Shown: positions 46,101 through 55,307, counted from the first letter of the stretch. The stretch is DNA of 64,000 nt from Microvirga ossetica (GCF_002741015.1 NZ_CP016618.1:496001-560000); one strand, 5' to 3'. Notes: generated by a model from the letters alone, not told the origin. Numbers and translations are program-made.

Positions 46101-48673
46101 GGCATCCCCGGACGGCCCGTCCGCCCGCGCGACATGCCTTCGACGCGGCACAGCAGGCCGGAGACCTCACTTACGCGGCCTTTAGCTGCAACGGCCTGAT
46201 CACGCAGCTCCTCGCCAGCGGTGATCCGCTCGCCGAGGTGCAGCGCGAGGCCGAGCACGGGCTCGACTTCGCGCGCCAGGCGCGGTTCGCTCTCGTCGTC
46301 GACCTCATCACCGCACAGCTTCAGTTGATCCGGACGCTTCGCGGTCTCACGCCGGCATTCGGCCGCTTCGACGACATCCAGTGCGACGAGGAGCGGTTGG
46401 AGCGTCATCTGGAGGCGGATTCACGCCTGGCGATCGCCTCCTGCTTGTACTGGATCCGCAAGCTGCAGGCCCGCGTGCTCGCCGGTGACCACGCCGGCGC
46501 TGTCGCGGCGGCGGCGAAAGCAGAGCGCCTCCTCTGGATGTCGCCCTCCATCTTCGAGCGGGCAGAATACCACTTCTACGCTGCGCTCATGCTGGCCTCG
46601 CTCTGCGGCGCGGCATCCACCGCGGAGAGGAATCAAGACCGACAAGCCTTGGCGGGCCACCACCGCCAGCTTCGGAAGTGGGCCGAGCACTGCCCGGAGA
46701 ACTTCGAGAGCCGCGCCGCGCTGGTCGGCGCGGAGATTGCGTGCATCGACGGCCGCGATGTTGACGCGATGCGCCTCTACGAGCAGGCCATCCGTTCGGC
46801 TCGCGCCAGCGGCTTCGTCCACAACGAGGCGATCGCCACTGAGCGCGCTTCCGCCTTCTACCGGGCACGCGGGTTTGACCAGTTTGCCGCCCTCTACCTG
46901 CGGAATGCCCGTCACTGCTATCTTCGTTGGGGAGCCGACGGCAAGGTGCGGCAACTCGATGAAATTTATCCGCACCTGCGGGAGGACGGGCCAGCGTCCA
47001 GCCCGACGAGGACGATCGGGGCGCCGGTCGAGTATCTCGACCTTTCGACCGTGATCACCGTGTCTCAGGCCGTCTCTGGCGAGATCGTGCTGGAGAAGCT
47101 GCTCGAGACGCTCATGCGCACCGCTCTTGCCCAGGCAGGGGCGGTGCGCGGGCTGTTGATCCTCTCGCACGGGGCCGAACCGCGGATCGCGGCGGAAGCC
47201 ATGACTTGCGGCGATACGATTGTCGTGCATCTGCGCGACGAGCCGGTGGTTCCGGCCGCATTGCCGGAATCAGTTCTCCATTATGTTCTGCGGACCCGGG
47301 AGAACGTGGTTCTCGACGATGCTTCAGCGCCGAACCCGTTTGCGACGGATCCCTACATCCCGCAGCACCACGCCCGATCGGTTCTGTGCCTCCCATTGCT
47401 GAATCAGGCCAAGCTCATCGGGGTGCTCTACCTCGAGAACAACTTGGCCCCTCGCGTCTTCGCGCCGGCCCGGATGGCCGTGCTGAAGCTGCTCGCCTCG
47501 CAGGCGGCGATCTCGATCGAAAACACCCGTCTCTACCGCGACCTCGAACAGCGTGAAGCCCGGATCCGGCGCCTGGTCGAGGCCAACATTATCGGCATCT
47601 TCCTCTGGAACTTTGATGGCCGGATCCTTGAGGCCAATGACGCCTTCCTCCACATCGTGGCCTACGGGCGCGAGGAGCTCGTGGCCGGCCGCTTGCGCTG
47701 GACCGACCTGACGCCGCCGGAATACCAGCCCGCCGACCAGGGAGCGGCCGAAGAAATCAGGCAGACCGGAAGCTGCAGGCCCTATGAAAAGGAATTCCTC
47801 CGCAAGGACGGCAGCCGCGTGCCCGTGCTGCTCGGAGGGACGACCTTCGAGGAGAGCAGGACCCAGGGTGTTGCCTTTGTGCTCGACCTGACAGAGCACA
47901 AGCGAATGGAGGCCGAGGCGCGCGAGAGCGAGCGGCGGTTGCGCGAGTCGCAGATGGAGCTTGCGCACGCTAACCGCGTCACAACCATGGGCCAGCTGAC
48001 CGCCTCCATCGCCCACGAGGTCAATCAGCCCATCGCCGCGGCGGTCACCAATGCCCAGGCCGGCTTGCGCTGGCTGGCTCGCGAACCGCCCGACATGGCG
48101 GAGGTCCGCCAATCCCTCGGCCGCATCGTCGAGAGCGCAGAACGGGCTGGCGAGGTCATCGGCCGGATCAAGGCCCTGGTTAAGAAGGCGCCCGCCCTTA
48201 AGGGTCGGCTGGACGTCAATGAAGCCGTCTGCGACGTCGTCAGCCTGACCCGCAGCGAAGCGCTGAAGCATGGCGTCTCGTTGCAGACGGATCTCGCACC
48301 GGGCTTGCCATCCGTGGCTGGCGACCGCGTCCAACTGCAGCAGGTTGTCCTCAATCTGATCATGAACGCGATCGAGGCGATGAGCGGCCTGGACGCCGGA
48401 CCGCGGGAGGTGCTGGTCCGCTCGGAGGCGGATGCTTCGGGCGGAGTGGTGGTCGCCGTGCGGGATTCGGGCCCAGGCTTGGACGCGAAGGGTTTGGAGC
48501 GTGTCTTCGCGCCCTTCTACACGACCAAATCCAGCGGCATGGGCATGGGCCTGGCGATCTGCCGCTCGATCATCGAGGCGCACGGCGGGCGATTGTGGGC
48601 CGAGGCAAACGAACCGCGAGGGGCCGTGTTTCAGTTCACCCTGCCTTTAGAGGGACAGGACCATCCCCAGTGA
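43130..48673 (+). CDS. Giant hybrid: Ser/Thr kinase-like / AAA ATPase / GAF-PAS sensor histidine kinase (copy 2)
   Basis: An 1847-residue paralog of the protein at 20112. The motifs fall at the same residue numbers: HKDLKPTN at 133, GFG for DFG at 154, Walker A GYSGIGKS at 336, GAF from 1304, PAS from 1482, so no net indel separates the two over 1480 residues. It lacks the second PAS: the HisKA His is 1629 rather than 1752, a difference of 123 residues bounded by TERK/TEHK motifs that end PAS units. HATPase ends with GMGMGLAICRS. TTG start with GGAG upstream, as in copy 1. The pseudo-kinase lacks the DFG Asp. It is preceded by IS110/IS3 and followed by a divergent small gene and a sugar transporter. 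Confidence 0.9.
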   Translation: MNLSFRFGAQEESSFQFLWEDGERSFYRGWRLDDEGQRKAVLAVWPAAEHPAPASLHRLAHEYGLKDELDSAWALRPLELGREGGRTVLVLEDPNGEPLDRLLGVPMEVGRFLHLAIGIATALGRVHQRGLIHKDLKPTNILVTGEDGQVRLTGFGLASQLQRERQGLAPPEEIAGTLAYMAPEQTGRMNRSIDSRSDLYALGVTLYQMLTGVLPFTATDPMEWVHCHIARQPIPPAERQKEVPEAISAVVMKLLAKTAEERYQTALGLECDLQHCLAEWKAHCRIDAFPPGAHDTPDRLLIPEKLYGREPEIDTLLAAFGRVVTSGVPKLVLVSGYSGIGKSSVVRELHKVLVPPRGLFASGKFDQFKRDIPYSTLAQAFQGLIRTLLAKSDGELASWRDALLAALGPNGQLMVDLVPELKLIIGEQPPVPELPPQQSQSRCQLVFRRFLGVFAQPDHPLALFLDDLQWLDPGTLDLLEDWLTQPDVQHLLLIGAYRDNEIDATHPLRRKLEAIRKAGASVQEIVLAPLGLGDVGRLIADALHSERDGAEPLARLVHKKTAGNPFFTIQFLTALAEESLLAFDHGQVRWSWDLERIKAKGFTDNVVDLMLGKLTRLPGAIQTALRQLACLGNGAAIATLSMVNGTSKAATDAALWEAARAGLVFRQAGTYRFLHDRVQEAAYALIPEGERAAEHLRIGRQLVARTPPETVEARVFEIVSQLNRGAALITTAEERERLAELNLLAGRRARASTAYASALTYLMAGTALLPEDAWERRLELAFALELHRAECEFLTGLLMEAEARLTALASRAISLPDLATVTRLQVDLFMTLGRSDSAVAVGLDYLRRIGIAWSAHPTREEVRQEYARIWRQLGDRPIETLLDLPRMTDPVACGTMEVLTALVTPALFSDENLRCLIIGRMGNLSLEHGNSDASCYAYTAIGTVLGPYFGNYKAGLRFGQLGLDLVEQPGMDRLKARVYLAFGNLANPSIRHPRTARPPARHAFDAAQQAGDLTYAAFSCNGLITQLLASGDPLAEVQREAEHGLDFARQARFALVVDLITAQLQLIRTLRGLTPAFGRFDDIQCDEERLERHLEADSRLAIASCLYWIRKLQARVLAGDHAGAVAAAAKAERLLWMSPSIFERAEYHFYAALMLASLCGAASTAERNQDRQALAGHHRQLRKWAEHCPENFESRAALVGAEIACIDGRDVDAMRLYEQAIRSARASGFVHNEAIATERASAFYRARGFDQFAALYLRNARHCYLRWGADGKVRQLDEIYPHLREDGPASSPTRTIGAPVEYLDLSTVITVSQAVSGEIVLEKLLETLMRTALAQAGAVRGLLILSHGAEPRIAAEAMTCGDTIVVHLRDEPVVPAALPESVLHYVLRTRENVVLDDASAPNPFATDPYIPQHHARSVLCLPLLNQAKLIGVLYLENNLAPRVFAPARMAVLKLLASQAAISIENTRLYRDLEQREARIRRLVEANIIGIFLWNFDGRILEANDAFLHIVAYGREELVAGRLRWTDLTPPEYQPADQGAAEEIRQTGSCRPYEKEFLRKDGSRVPVLLGGTTFEESRTQGVAFVLDLTEHKRMEAEARESERRLRESQMELAHANRVTTMGQLTASIAHEVNQPIAAAVTNAQAGLRWLAREPPDMAEVRQSLGRIVESAERAGEVIGRIKALVKKAPALKGRLDVNEAVCDVVSLTRSEALKHGVSLQTDLAPGLPSVAGDRVQLQQVVLNLIMNAIEAMSGLDAGPREVLVRSEADASGGVVVAVRDSGPGLDAKGLERVFAPFYTTKSSGMGMGLAICRSIIEAHGGRLWAEANEPRGAVFQFTLPLEGQDHPQ

Positions 48674-48795
48674 CAGCAACTCGCTGAGACCCTGTAAACC
48701 TTGGATGATCCGGCAAAGGCTTTGGATCCCGAGCGCACCGATCGATAGACGAAGAACGGTTCGAGAATGGAGTCTGGCGGACACGGTCGTTTACG

Positions 48796-49005
48796 CTATA
48801 ATTCCTTACGGCTGTGAGGATTTTGCCGCAGGATCGCAGGGCATTCGACCAGTGCGATTATGACCGCCAGTCCGTTGGCGACCAGATTGGCGACCATCGC
48901 AGGATGACGGAGGTTTTTCGCCGGCTGCTCAGCGGGGGCTGAAACCGCGGCAGTCTTCACCGCAATTGAAAGTTCCGAGACCCGTTGCTGCGGACGAAGC
49001 CCCAT
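48796..49005 (-). CDS. Possible 69-aa tail-anchored membrane protein
   Basis: From ATG 49005 the frame gives a polar start (MGLRPQQRVSELSIAVKTAA), an Ala/Pro stretch and one hydrophobic segment (MVANLVANGLAVIIALVECP) near the C-terminus. A shorter start at the internal ATG (48897) would leave 33 residues. No ribosome site seen for the longer form. Divergent from the sugar transporter genes. Confidence 0.35.
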   Translation of the reverse strand: MGLRPQQRVSELSIAVKTAAVSAPAEQPAKNLRHPAMVANLVANGLAVIIALVECPAILRQNPHSRKEL

Positions 49006-49047
49006 CCGAGAATTGGCACCGGCAGGGGCGACGGGCGGGAGGACGAC

Positions 49048-50064
49048 ATGAGTGTCAACATCACCTTTGCTCCATTGTCGCGATTGCTGACAGCGGTCTG
49101 CGCTGCCACTTTGTTGGCGCCCGCGAGTTCGATACCGGCTCAGGCGCTCGAAGCCAAATGGTGCAAGGACGCTCACATCCGCTTCTTCGTAGGCGGCGCC
49201 CAGGGTGATGCATTCGCTACCATCGTCTATAACGGCGCGAAGCAGGCGGAGGCCGACCTCGGACCCAAGGTCGATTATCTCTTCTCGAGCTGGAATGTCG
49301 AGGTGATGACGCAGCAGCTTCGCGAGGCTGTCGCGGTGAAACCGGATGGCATCGCGATGATGGGACATCCAGGCGATGCTGCAATCATGCCCCTCGCCGA
49401 GCAGGCGGCAAAGGCCGGCATTAAAATGATATATCAAAATGTCCCCATACCGAAGGTCGTAGCGGCCTTTGGGGGCGGCTACATTGGCGCCCGACAGGAT
49501 GAGCAGGGCCGTGCTCTTGGGGCAGAGGCAATCAAGCGCGCAGGCCTCACGGCTGGCGATAGGGCCATTGTCTTCGGCTCATTCGAAAACGAGAACCGTG
49601 GCGCGCGTGAGCGCAGTACGGTGGCGGTCTTGAAGGAAGCGGGCTTGGAGGTGATCCAAATCAGCGACCCGCCCACCGGTGAATGGGCATCCGATCCCAA
49701 CCTCGCCATCCCGGTTATTACCGCAGCGCTCGTCAACAACCCGGACGTCAAGGCGGTCGGCTACTCTGGCGGCCAAATGCTTGGAAACGTCCCGACCTAC
49801 ATGCAGGCAGCCGGCAAGCAGCCGAAGGAAATCTTCAATTTCGGTTTCGACACCAGTCCACAGGTCGTCGAGGCCTTCAAAGGCGGTTGGGTGCAGCTAG
49901 CGGCGGATCAGCAGCCATTCCAGCAGGGCTATCTCCCGATCCTGAACCTCTGCCAGCAGATCGTGTTGGGACTTGCACCGATCAACGTCGATACCGGCGC
50001 CGGGTTCGTCACACCGGAAAACTATCACGTGGTCGCCAAGCTGGCGGAGCAGGGCCTACGCTGA
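49048..50064 (+). CDS. Sugar ABC transporter, periplasmic substrate-binding protein
   Basis: A 338-residue protein with signal peptide (residues 1-33, cut after AQA) starting at ATG 49048 behind GGGAGGA. It has the type-I periplasmic-binding fold of the ribose/fructose/xylose family (IRFFVGGAQGDAFATIVYNG, VAVKPDGIAMMGHPGDAAIM, PDVKAVGYSGGQMLG). Ligand not deducible; FrcB-like proteins bind fructose or ribose. First gene of a three-gene importer; 51 bp to the ATPase gene. Confidence 0.9.
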   Translation: MSVNITFAPLSRLLTAVCAATLLAPASSIPAQALEAKWCKDAHIRFFVGGAQGDAFATIVYNGAKQAEADLGPKVDYLFSSWNVEVMTQQLREAVAVKPDGIAMMGHPGDAAIMPLAEQAAKAGIKMIYQNVPIPKVVAAFGGGYIGARQDEQGRALGAEAIKRAGLTAGDRAIVFGSFENENRGARERSTVAVLKEAGLEVIQISDPPTGEWASDPNLAIPVITAALVNNPDVKAVGYSGGQMLGNVPTYMQAAGKQPKEIFNFGFDTSPQVVEAFKGGWVQLAADQQPFQQGYLPILNLCQQIVLGLAPINVDTGAGFVTPENYHVVAKLAEQGLR

Positions 50065-50115
50065 GATTGGGTTGAACAGGCGGGTTCATCGACCGGCGGG
50101 CCACAGGAGCGGCAC

Positions 50116-50895
50116 TTGGCGGATCACCTGATCGAGCTGCGCGACATCAAGAAACGTTACGGCAGCATCGAGGCGCTCGCTGGCATTGACTTCCACGTCG
50201 ATGCCGGCGAGGTGGTTGGCCTCATCGGTGACAATGGTGCGGGCAAATCGACGCTGATCAAGATCCTCGCCGGCGCTGTGAAGCCCTCCGGCGGCGAAAT
50301 CAAAATACGCGGAAGACCCGTATCGAGATGGAGCGCCGCGCAAGCGCGCGCGGCCGGGATCGAGACCGTCTTTCAGGACCGGGCGCTCGCTGTGCAGCAA
50401 TCGATCGTCCGCAATATTTTCATGGGCAACGAGCTTACTGGACCGTTCGGCTGGCTCAACGTGAAGCGCGAACTCGCGGAGGCGAACCGGCTCATGCGCG
50501 AGATCGGCTTTACTTCGAAGCTGTTCACGCCGCGCTCGATTGTCGGGCAGCTGTCTGGCGGGGAGCGTCAGGGCGTAGCCATGGCCCGCGCGATTCACAA
50601 ACGGGCAGACCTTATCATCCTTGACGAGCCGACGACGGCGCTCTCGCTCGCCGAGACGGCGAAAGTTTTCCACTTCGTGCGCCACGTGCGGGCGAGGGGC
50701 CGCTCGGTCGTTTTCATCGACCACAACATTCACCACGTCTTCGACATCGCCGACCGTATCGTCGTGCTCGACCGCGGCAGGATCGTCCTCGAGGCGGAAC
50801 GCTCCGAGGTAAACACGGCCGAGGAGCTGATCCGCTTCATGGAACAGGTCGCCGCCCATCCCGTGCCCCCAAGCGGACACCGTACATTAGAGTGA
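50116..50895 (+). CDS. Sugar ABC transporter, single-domain ATP-binding protein
   Basis: A 259-residue ATPase with TTG start (AGGAG upstream). Walker A GDNGAGKST, signature LSGGERQG, Walker B DLIILDEPTTAL and the H-loop (VFIDHNIHHVF) are complete. It has one nucleotide-binding domain rather than the fused pair of RbsA/XylG, as in the FrcA subgroup, so it must dimerise. Partner of the neighbouring permease. Confidence 0.92.
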   Translation: MADHLIELRDIKKRYGSIEALAGIDFHVDAGEVVGLIGDNGAGKSTLIKILAGAVKPSGGEIKIRGRPVSRWSAAQARAAGIETVFQDRALAVQQSIVRNIFMGNELTGPFGWLNVKRELAEANRLMREIGFTSKLFTPRSIVGQLSGGERQGVAMARAIHKRADLIILDEPTTALSLAETAKVFHFVRHVRARGRSVVFIDHNIHHVFDIADRIVVLDRGRIVLEAERSEVNTAEELIRFMEQVAAHPVPPSGHRTLE

Positions 50896-50907
50896 GACAG
50901 GCGTGCG

Positions 50908-51951
50908 ATGAACAATCTCGCGGAACCCAGCAGACCGACCTCGACGGATGACACAAGGATTGCGGCGGCCGAGGGGAGGAATCCGTTGGACCATCCGCTC
51001 CGCAGATGGCTAATCGAGTGCCGCGCGGCGCTCAGCACATTCGGCGTGTTCGTGGTGATGATGGCGATCTTCATCGCCGCTAATCCAGCTGTCTTCACGA
51101 CCTGGTCCATTTACAGTTCCGTGCTTACCACCCTGCCCGTTGCGCTTTTTATTGTGGTCCCGCTGGTCTTTGTGGTGACGGCCGGCGATATTGATCTCTC
51201 CTTTCCTGCCACAATGGGGTTCTCGTCGTGGATATTCGCGCTTCTCGTGAAGGCAGGATACGATCCCTTCGTCGGTATGGCGGCGGCGATCCTGACCGGT
51301 TCAGCGCTCGGCTTCTGCGTCGGCGCGCTCGTCGTTTATGGCAGCCTGTCGTCCCTGATCGCCACGCTCGGCATGAATTTCCTCTTACGCGGCCTGATCC
51401 AAATCATCAACGAGGGCAGGTCGATGGCGCTCGTCACGCTTAGCCAGAGCTGGGCCTACAAGATCTTCTCGAGCCAGGTATTCGGAGTGCCGGTTCAGAT
51501 ATTCTGGGCAACGGCATTCGTGATCTTCGCAGCGCTCCTCTACAACCGCCACCGTTTTGGAGCGCAGGTGAAGATAATCGGCGACAACCCCGACAGTGCC
51601 GATCAGATGGGAATTAACGTGAAGCGTGTGCGCGTGAAAACGTTCACCTTCATGGGAATAGGCGCAGCAATCGGTGGAACGTTCTCCACCATGATCAACT
51701 TCACATGGTGGCCTACGACCGGCGACGGCTACCTTCTCCCCGTGCTCGCCTCCGTGTTTGTCGGCGGTACACCCACATGGGGCGGCGTCGGCACCGTGAT
51801 TGGCAGCGCGATCGGCGCACTCATTGTCGCCTTTATCCAAACCGGCATCGTAGCGGCAGGTCTCAGCGGTTTTTACGTGCAGTTCTTCAACGGCCTGATC
51901 ATCATTCTTTCGCTGATCGGCCACAGATGGAACCAGATACGCTACCGCTAG
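50908..51951 (+). CDS. Sugar ABC transporter, permease
   Basis: A 347-residue protein of the RbsC/FrcC family with about ten membrane segments. The coupling region matches (GAQVKIIGDNPDSADQMGIN VKRVR) and SVFVGGTPTWGGVGTVIGSA is typical. It starts 12 bp after the ATPase stop, so the three genes form one operon. An IS630 starts 183 bp downstream. Confidence 0.92.
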   Translation: MNNLAEPSRPTSTDDTRIAAAEGRNPLDHPLRRWLIECRAALSTFGVFVVMMAIFIAANPAVFTTWSIYSSVLTTLPVALFIVVPLVFVVTAGDIDLSFPATMGFSSWIFALLVKAGYDPFVGMAAAILTGSALGFCVGALVVYGSLSSLIATLGMNFLLRGLIQIINEGRSMALVTLSQSWAYKIFSSQVFGVPVQIFWATAFVIFAALLYNRHRFGAQVKIIGDNPDSADQMGINVKRVRVKTFTFMGIGAAIGGTFSTMINFTWWPTTGDGYLLPVLASVFVGGTPTWGGVGTVIGSAIGALIVAFIQTGIVAAGLSGFYVQFFNGLIIILSLIGHRWNQIRYR

Positions 51952-52130
51952 CCAGGAGGCATTCTACCAGCTCTGCCGAAGGCTCGCGCGGCCCTTCGCC
52001 CGTCTGAGAGAGCGGGTTCATTGCGATCCCTCCGGTCCATGCTACCGCACCCGGTTACCAGAGCCCGCGTTTTGACACACTCTCGACCCAGCGGGACGCA
52101 GAGACAGGCATTGGACAGACCACCAACGCC

Positions 52131-52415
52131 CTAGTTCCTCTGCACAGTGGATTTGACCGATTGAGGTGGGCGTAGGACAGGCAGGCGTTTGGGTTCCACC
52201 AGCACCTCAATGCTGCGGGCAAGACCAGGCTGCCGGCGGATCAATCCGGCGCGCTCCAGCGTGAGCACCATCTGGTGAACAGAGGGCGGGCTCACCTGAA
52301 AGTGGCGTTGCATGTCGACCTCGGCGGGCGGCCGACCATGAACCCGGCTGTAGGCATCGATGAAGGCCAGGTACTGACCTTGTGTGTCAGTGAAGCTGGG
52401 TTGCGCAGACGACAT
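52131..52415 (-). CDS. LexA/MarR-like HTH protein carried by the IS630 element
   Basis: A 94-residue winged-helix protein (TDTQGQYLAFIDAYSRVHGR, AEVDMQRHFQVSPPSVHQMV, LERAGLIRRQPGLARSIEVL) like the LexA N-terminal domain without the protease part. Its last codons run through the inverted repeat, and the TAG stop is built from the duplicated TA plus one flanking base. It lies wholly inside the element, 47 bp from the oppositely directed transposase, and could regulate it. Confidence 0.8.
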   Translation of the reverse strand: MSSAQPSFTDTQGQYLAFIDAYSRVHGRPPAEVDMQRHFQVSPPSVHQMVLTLERAGLIRRQPGLARSIEVLVEPKRLPVLRPPQSVKSTVQRN

Positions 52416-53618
52416 CCGTAGACCTTCGATTCATCTGAGCCTCTTTCGAGGAAGAGGCACCGATGAACATACGCTACCGGGTTGATCTGAGCGAGACCGA
52501 GCGCTGTGAGCTCGAGGCGATGCTCAGGGGCGGCAAGCACGCGGCACGCACGCTAAAGCGAGCTCAGATTCACCTAGCCGCCGATGCCGGGGTTGGTGAC
52601 GAGATCATCGCCGCCCCTGTCGCGGTCGGCGCCTCCACGGTGTCCCGGACCAAGCGCCGCTTTGTAGAAGGCAACCTGGAACGGGCCCTGAGGGAGGAGC
52701 CGCGTCCCGGCGCCGCCCGCAAGCTCTCGGGCAAGGACGAAGCCCTTCTGGTGGCAACGGCCTGCTCAAGCCCACCCGAGGGCCGCGCCCGCTGGACCTT
52801 GGAGCTATTGAGCGACACGCTGGTTCAGCTGACCGCGCACGACAGCCTCTCGCGTGAGACGGTGCGCCGGCGGCTCTCCGAGAACGCGCTCAAGCCCTGG
52901 CGGCAGAAAAAGTGGTGTGTCCCAAAGGTCAATGGCGAGTCCGTCGCGCGCATGGAAGACGTTCTTGATCTCTATGCCGAAACTCCTGATCCGAACCGTC
53001 CGGTGGTGTGCTTCGATGAAAGCCCAACCCAGCTCATTGGCGAGGTGCGCCAGCCCATCGCGGCTGAGCCCGGGCAGGTGAAGCGCTACGACGATGAGTA
53101 CCGCCGCCACGGGACGCTGAATCTGTTCGTTCTTCTCGACGCCCATCGGCCTGGCGGAAGGTCACGGTGAGCGAACGGCGCACGGCGGTCGACTTTGCCG
53201 CCTGCATGCGCGACTTGGTGGATGTGGATTTCCCGCAGGCCGAGCGAATCCGGGTGGTGATGGATAATCTGTCGACCCACACGCCCGGGTCGCTGTACGA
53301 GGCCTTTCCGGCTCCGGAAGCGCATCGCATCCTGCGCCGTCTGGAGTTCCACTTTACCCCCAAGCATGCCAGCTGGTTGAACATGGCCGAGATCGAGATC
53401 GGGGTGCTCAAGGGCCAGTGCTTGGCCCGGCGCATCGACAACCGCAGGCGACTTGAGCGCGAGATTGCCGCCTGGGAGCGCCAGCGCAATGCGGCCGGGG
53501 CTCGGATCCACTGGATGTTCCCCACCGACACCGCCCGCACCAAAATGGGCCGCGCCTATCCCAATCAAGACGCTTCCGAGCCCACTTCCAAGGAGTCATA
53601 ATCACTGTGCCGAGGAAC
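52134..53618 (+). mobile_element. IS630-family element with passenger HTH gene, 1485 bp
   Basis: The ends GTTCCTCTGCACAGTG and, on the complement, GTTCCTCGGCACAGTG differ by one base, and each is flanked by TA (52132-52133 and 53619-53620), the TA duplication of IS630/Tc1 elements. It carries a divergently oriented HTH gene and a transposase split by a frameshift. It separates the sugar importer from the epimerase gene. Confidence 0.88.
52463..53601 (+). pseudogene. IS630-family transposase with a frameshift
   Basis: The first frame (52463-53170, 235 aa) contains the HTH and the first catalytic Asp (VVCFDESPTQLIGE). It breaks at LLDAHRPGG, where related proteins read RPWRKVTV. The next frame continues SERRTAVDFAACMRDLVDVD with the second Asp (VMDNLSTH) and the Glu region (HASWLNMAEIEI) to 53601. 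One missing base near 53155 explains this. No A-rich slippery site, so programmed frameshifting is unlikely. Confidence 0.85.
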
Positions 53619-53767
53619 TAGGAATATTGGATGGAAAAGAAATACCAATCCAGCGGGTTCACTATGCCAGCCCCAGGGTGCTGTACCGGAGCGACCGCAT
53701 GGTATAGCCTCGGCAGCTAAGACAATTGTCGACTGGGGCGGCGTTCAGACCTCAACGGAGGATCGGA

Positions 53768-54628
53768 ATGAAGCGGGTACTTGTGACGGGAGGTAGCGGG
53801 AAGACAGGCCGGGCATGCGTCCGTGATCTTCTTGAGCATGGCTACGAGATCATCAACGTGGATGCTATGCCCCCGAGTGAGGCTCTCTGTTCGTTTGTTG
53901 AGGCCGACCTAAGCGATTTCGGGCAAGCGCTGGAGGCCCTGTCGGGAGTCGACTCACGGTACAACAAGGTCGAGGCGGTCGTGCATCTGGCGGCCATTCC
54001 GGCACCAGGCCGGCATACCAACGCCGTGACGTTCAGGAACAACATTCTCAGCACATACAATATCTTTGAGGCGGCGCGGAAACTCAGGATCCAGAATCTG
54101 GTCTGGGCTTCAAGCGAAACGGTTCTCGGCATTCCTTTCGATGAGCCTCCTCCCTACGCGCCTCTGGATGAAGAATACCCTGGTCGCCCGGAGACTGCCT
54201 ACTCGCTGTCGAAGTCTCTGGGGGAGGAAATGGCGCGGCAATTCTGCCGCTGGGATCCTGACCTGAAGATCATCGGCCTGCGCTTTTCTAATGTGATGGA
54301 GCCGCCGGATTACGCGCGGTTCCCGTCGTTTGACACGGATCCGCAATCCCGGAAGTGGAACCTATGGGGCTATATCGACGCGCGGGATGCGGCTCAGGCT
54401 GTTCGGAAGGCCCTCGAGGCGCCTCTCAAAGGAGCCGAGGTGTTCATTATTGCCAATGTCGACACGGTGATGACCCGGACTAATGCGGAACTCATGGCAG
54501 AGATCTACCCGGGCGTTCCTTTCGTGAGGGAGGTTGGCCCAAACGAAACCCTTCTTTCGATCGGAAAGGCCCAGCAGCTTCTGGGATTTGAACCACGTTA
54601 CGGCTGGCGTGCGGCTTCGCCACGTTAG
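53768..54628 (+). CDS. NAD-dependent epimerase/dehydratase, uronate dehydrogenase-like
   Basis: GGAGGATCG precedes ATG 53768; 286 residues. Extended SDR with Rossmann loop VTGGSGKTGRACV and active site YSLSKSLGEE (YxxxK). The WASSETVLGIP segment and the absence of long sugar-nucleotide-binding extensions point to the uronate dehydrogenase/sugar-acid branch. It probably belonged with the sugar importer, from which the IS630 now separates it. Confidence 0.82.
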   Translation: MKRVLVTGGSGKTGRACVRDLLEHGYEIINVDAMPPSEALCSFVEADLSDFGQALEALSGVDSRYNKVEAVVHLAAIPAPGRHTNAVTFRNNILSTYNIFEAARKLRIQNLVWASSETVLGIPFDEPPPYAPLDEEYPGRPETAYSLSKSLGEEMARQFCRWDPDLKIIGLRFSNVMEPPDYARFPSFDTDPQSRKWNLWGYIDARDAAQAVRKALEAPLKGAEVFIIANVDTVMTRTNAELMAEIYPGVPFVREVGPNETLLSIGKAQQLLGFEPRYGWRAASPR

Positions 54629-54645
54629 GGACAGGGGCTCTGCAA

Positions 54646-55140
54646 CTACTCTCCCCGTTTGACCCGCGCCCACTCCTGCTTGAGGATTCCTTGCAAGACT
54701 TGAGTGATGTCACGGCTGATGACCTCGATGCGGTCCTCAACGCCATCCTCCAGCAAAGGAGAGCGAAGCTGGTCGATCGCTTCCTTCGTCAGGACATTGA
54801 GCTGCTGATGGTCCTGCTCCAGTGGGTTGAGCATGAGCTCGATCTTGGAAACGGTCCGCAATAAATTCTCCACGCGCCTGGAAAGCTCGGGATCCTTTGC
54901 GATGATGACGCCGGTCGGCTCCTCCAGAGTCTGGCGGAACGCGGTCGCGATCAGAAGCTGCGAGTTGAGGCTCGCCACAAGGTCGCGCATCGTATCGATC
55001 CACTTCTGGCGATTAACCGACAGCACGTTGGCCTTGAACTCGAACTTGGCGATCCGCGTGTTGACGAATGGCCCGGCGATCGACGCGATCATTGCCGTCG
55101 AGGCCGCAATGAGGGTGATCCATTGCGGGTTAATGTCCAT
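54646..55140 (-). CDS. Membrane-associated 164-aa protein of unknown function
   Basis: Start ATG 55140 is preferred over 55146 because GAGAGG is correctly spaced and a related fragment at 57408 starts at the same residue. The N-terminus MDINPQWITLIAASTAMIAS contains one hydrophobic helix, then KFEFKANVLSVNRQKWIDTM RDLVASLNSQ and long helices to the C-terminus. This layout recalls small membrane-tethered helical proteins found next to regulators. It converges with the epimerase gene, 17 bp apart. Confidence 0.75.
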   Translation of the reverse strand: MDINPQWITLIAASTAMIASIAGPFVNTRIAKFEFKANVLSVNRQKWIDTMRDLVASLNSQLLIATAFRQTLEEPTGVIIAKDPELSRRVENLLRTVSKIELMLNPLEQDHQQLNVLTKEAIDQLRSPLLEDGVEDRIEVISRDITQVLQGILKQEWARVKRGE

Positions 55141-55263
55141 GGCCATCTGCCTCTCCAGTGGTACTGGCCTCGACCGAATCCAAGGTGACGGTGCTGGAGG
55201 TCATGGGCATCAATCCATCCTGTGAAAAGGTATGGAGAGAGGAATAGACGCTGGCAAATCTCT

Positions 55264-55307
55264 GGTCCAATATATTGTTTTTGATGTTTTGATTGGAAAA
55301 ATATATC
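55264..55307 (+). promoter_or_regulatory. Conserved 44-nt element, copy B
   Basis: GGTCCAATATATTG, 13 bases, GATTGG, AAAAAT, ATATC. Same blocks and spacing as copies A and C. It lies about 120 bp upstream of the minus-strand 164-aa gene. The sequence after it on the plus strand shares CGCGGCTCA with copy C but no intact gene. Confidence 0.65.

Noticed and set aside
47324..48583. 419-codon minus-strand frame inside the second giant kinase
   Set aside because: Antisense shadow with Asp/Arg/His bias; a similar shadow occurs in the first copy.
53150..53175. Programmed frameshift in the IS630 transposase
   Set aside because: No A-run or X-XXY-YYZ slippery motif at the junction; a one-base deletion explains the break.
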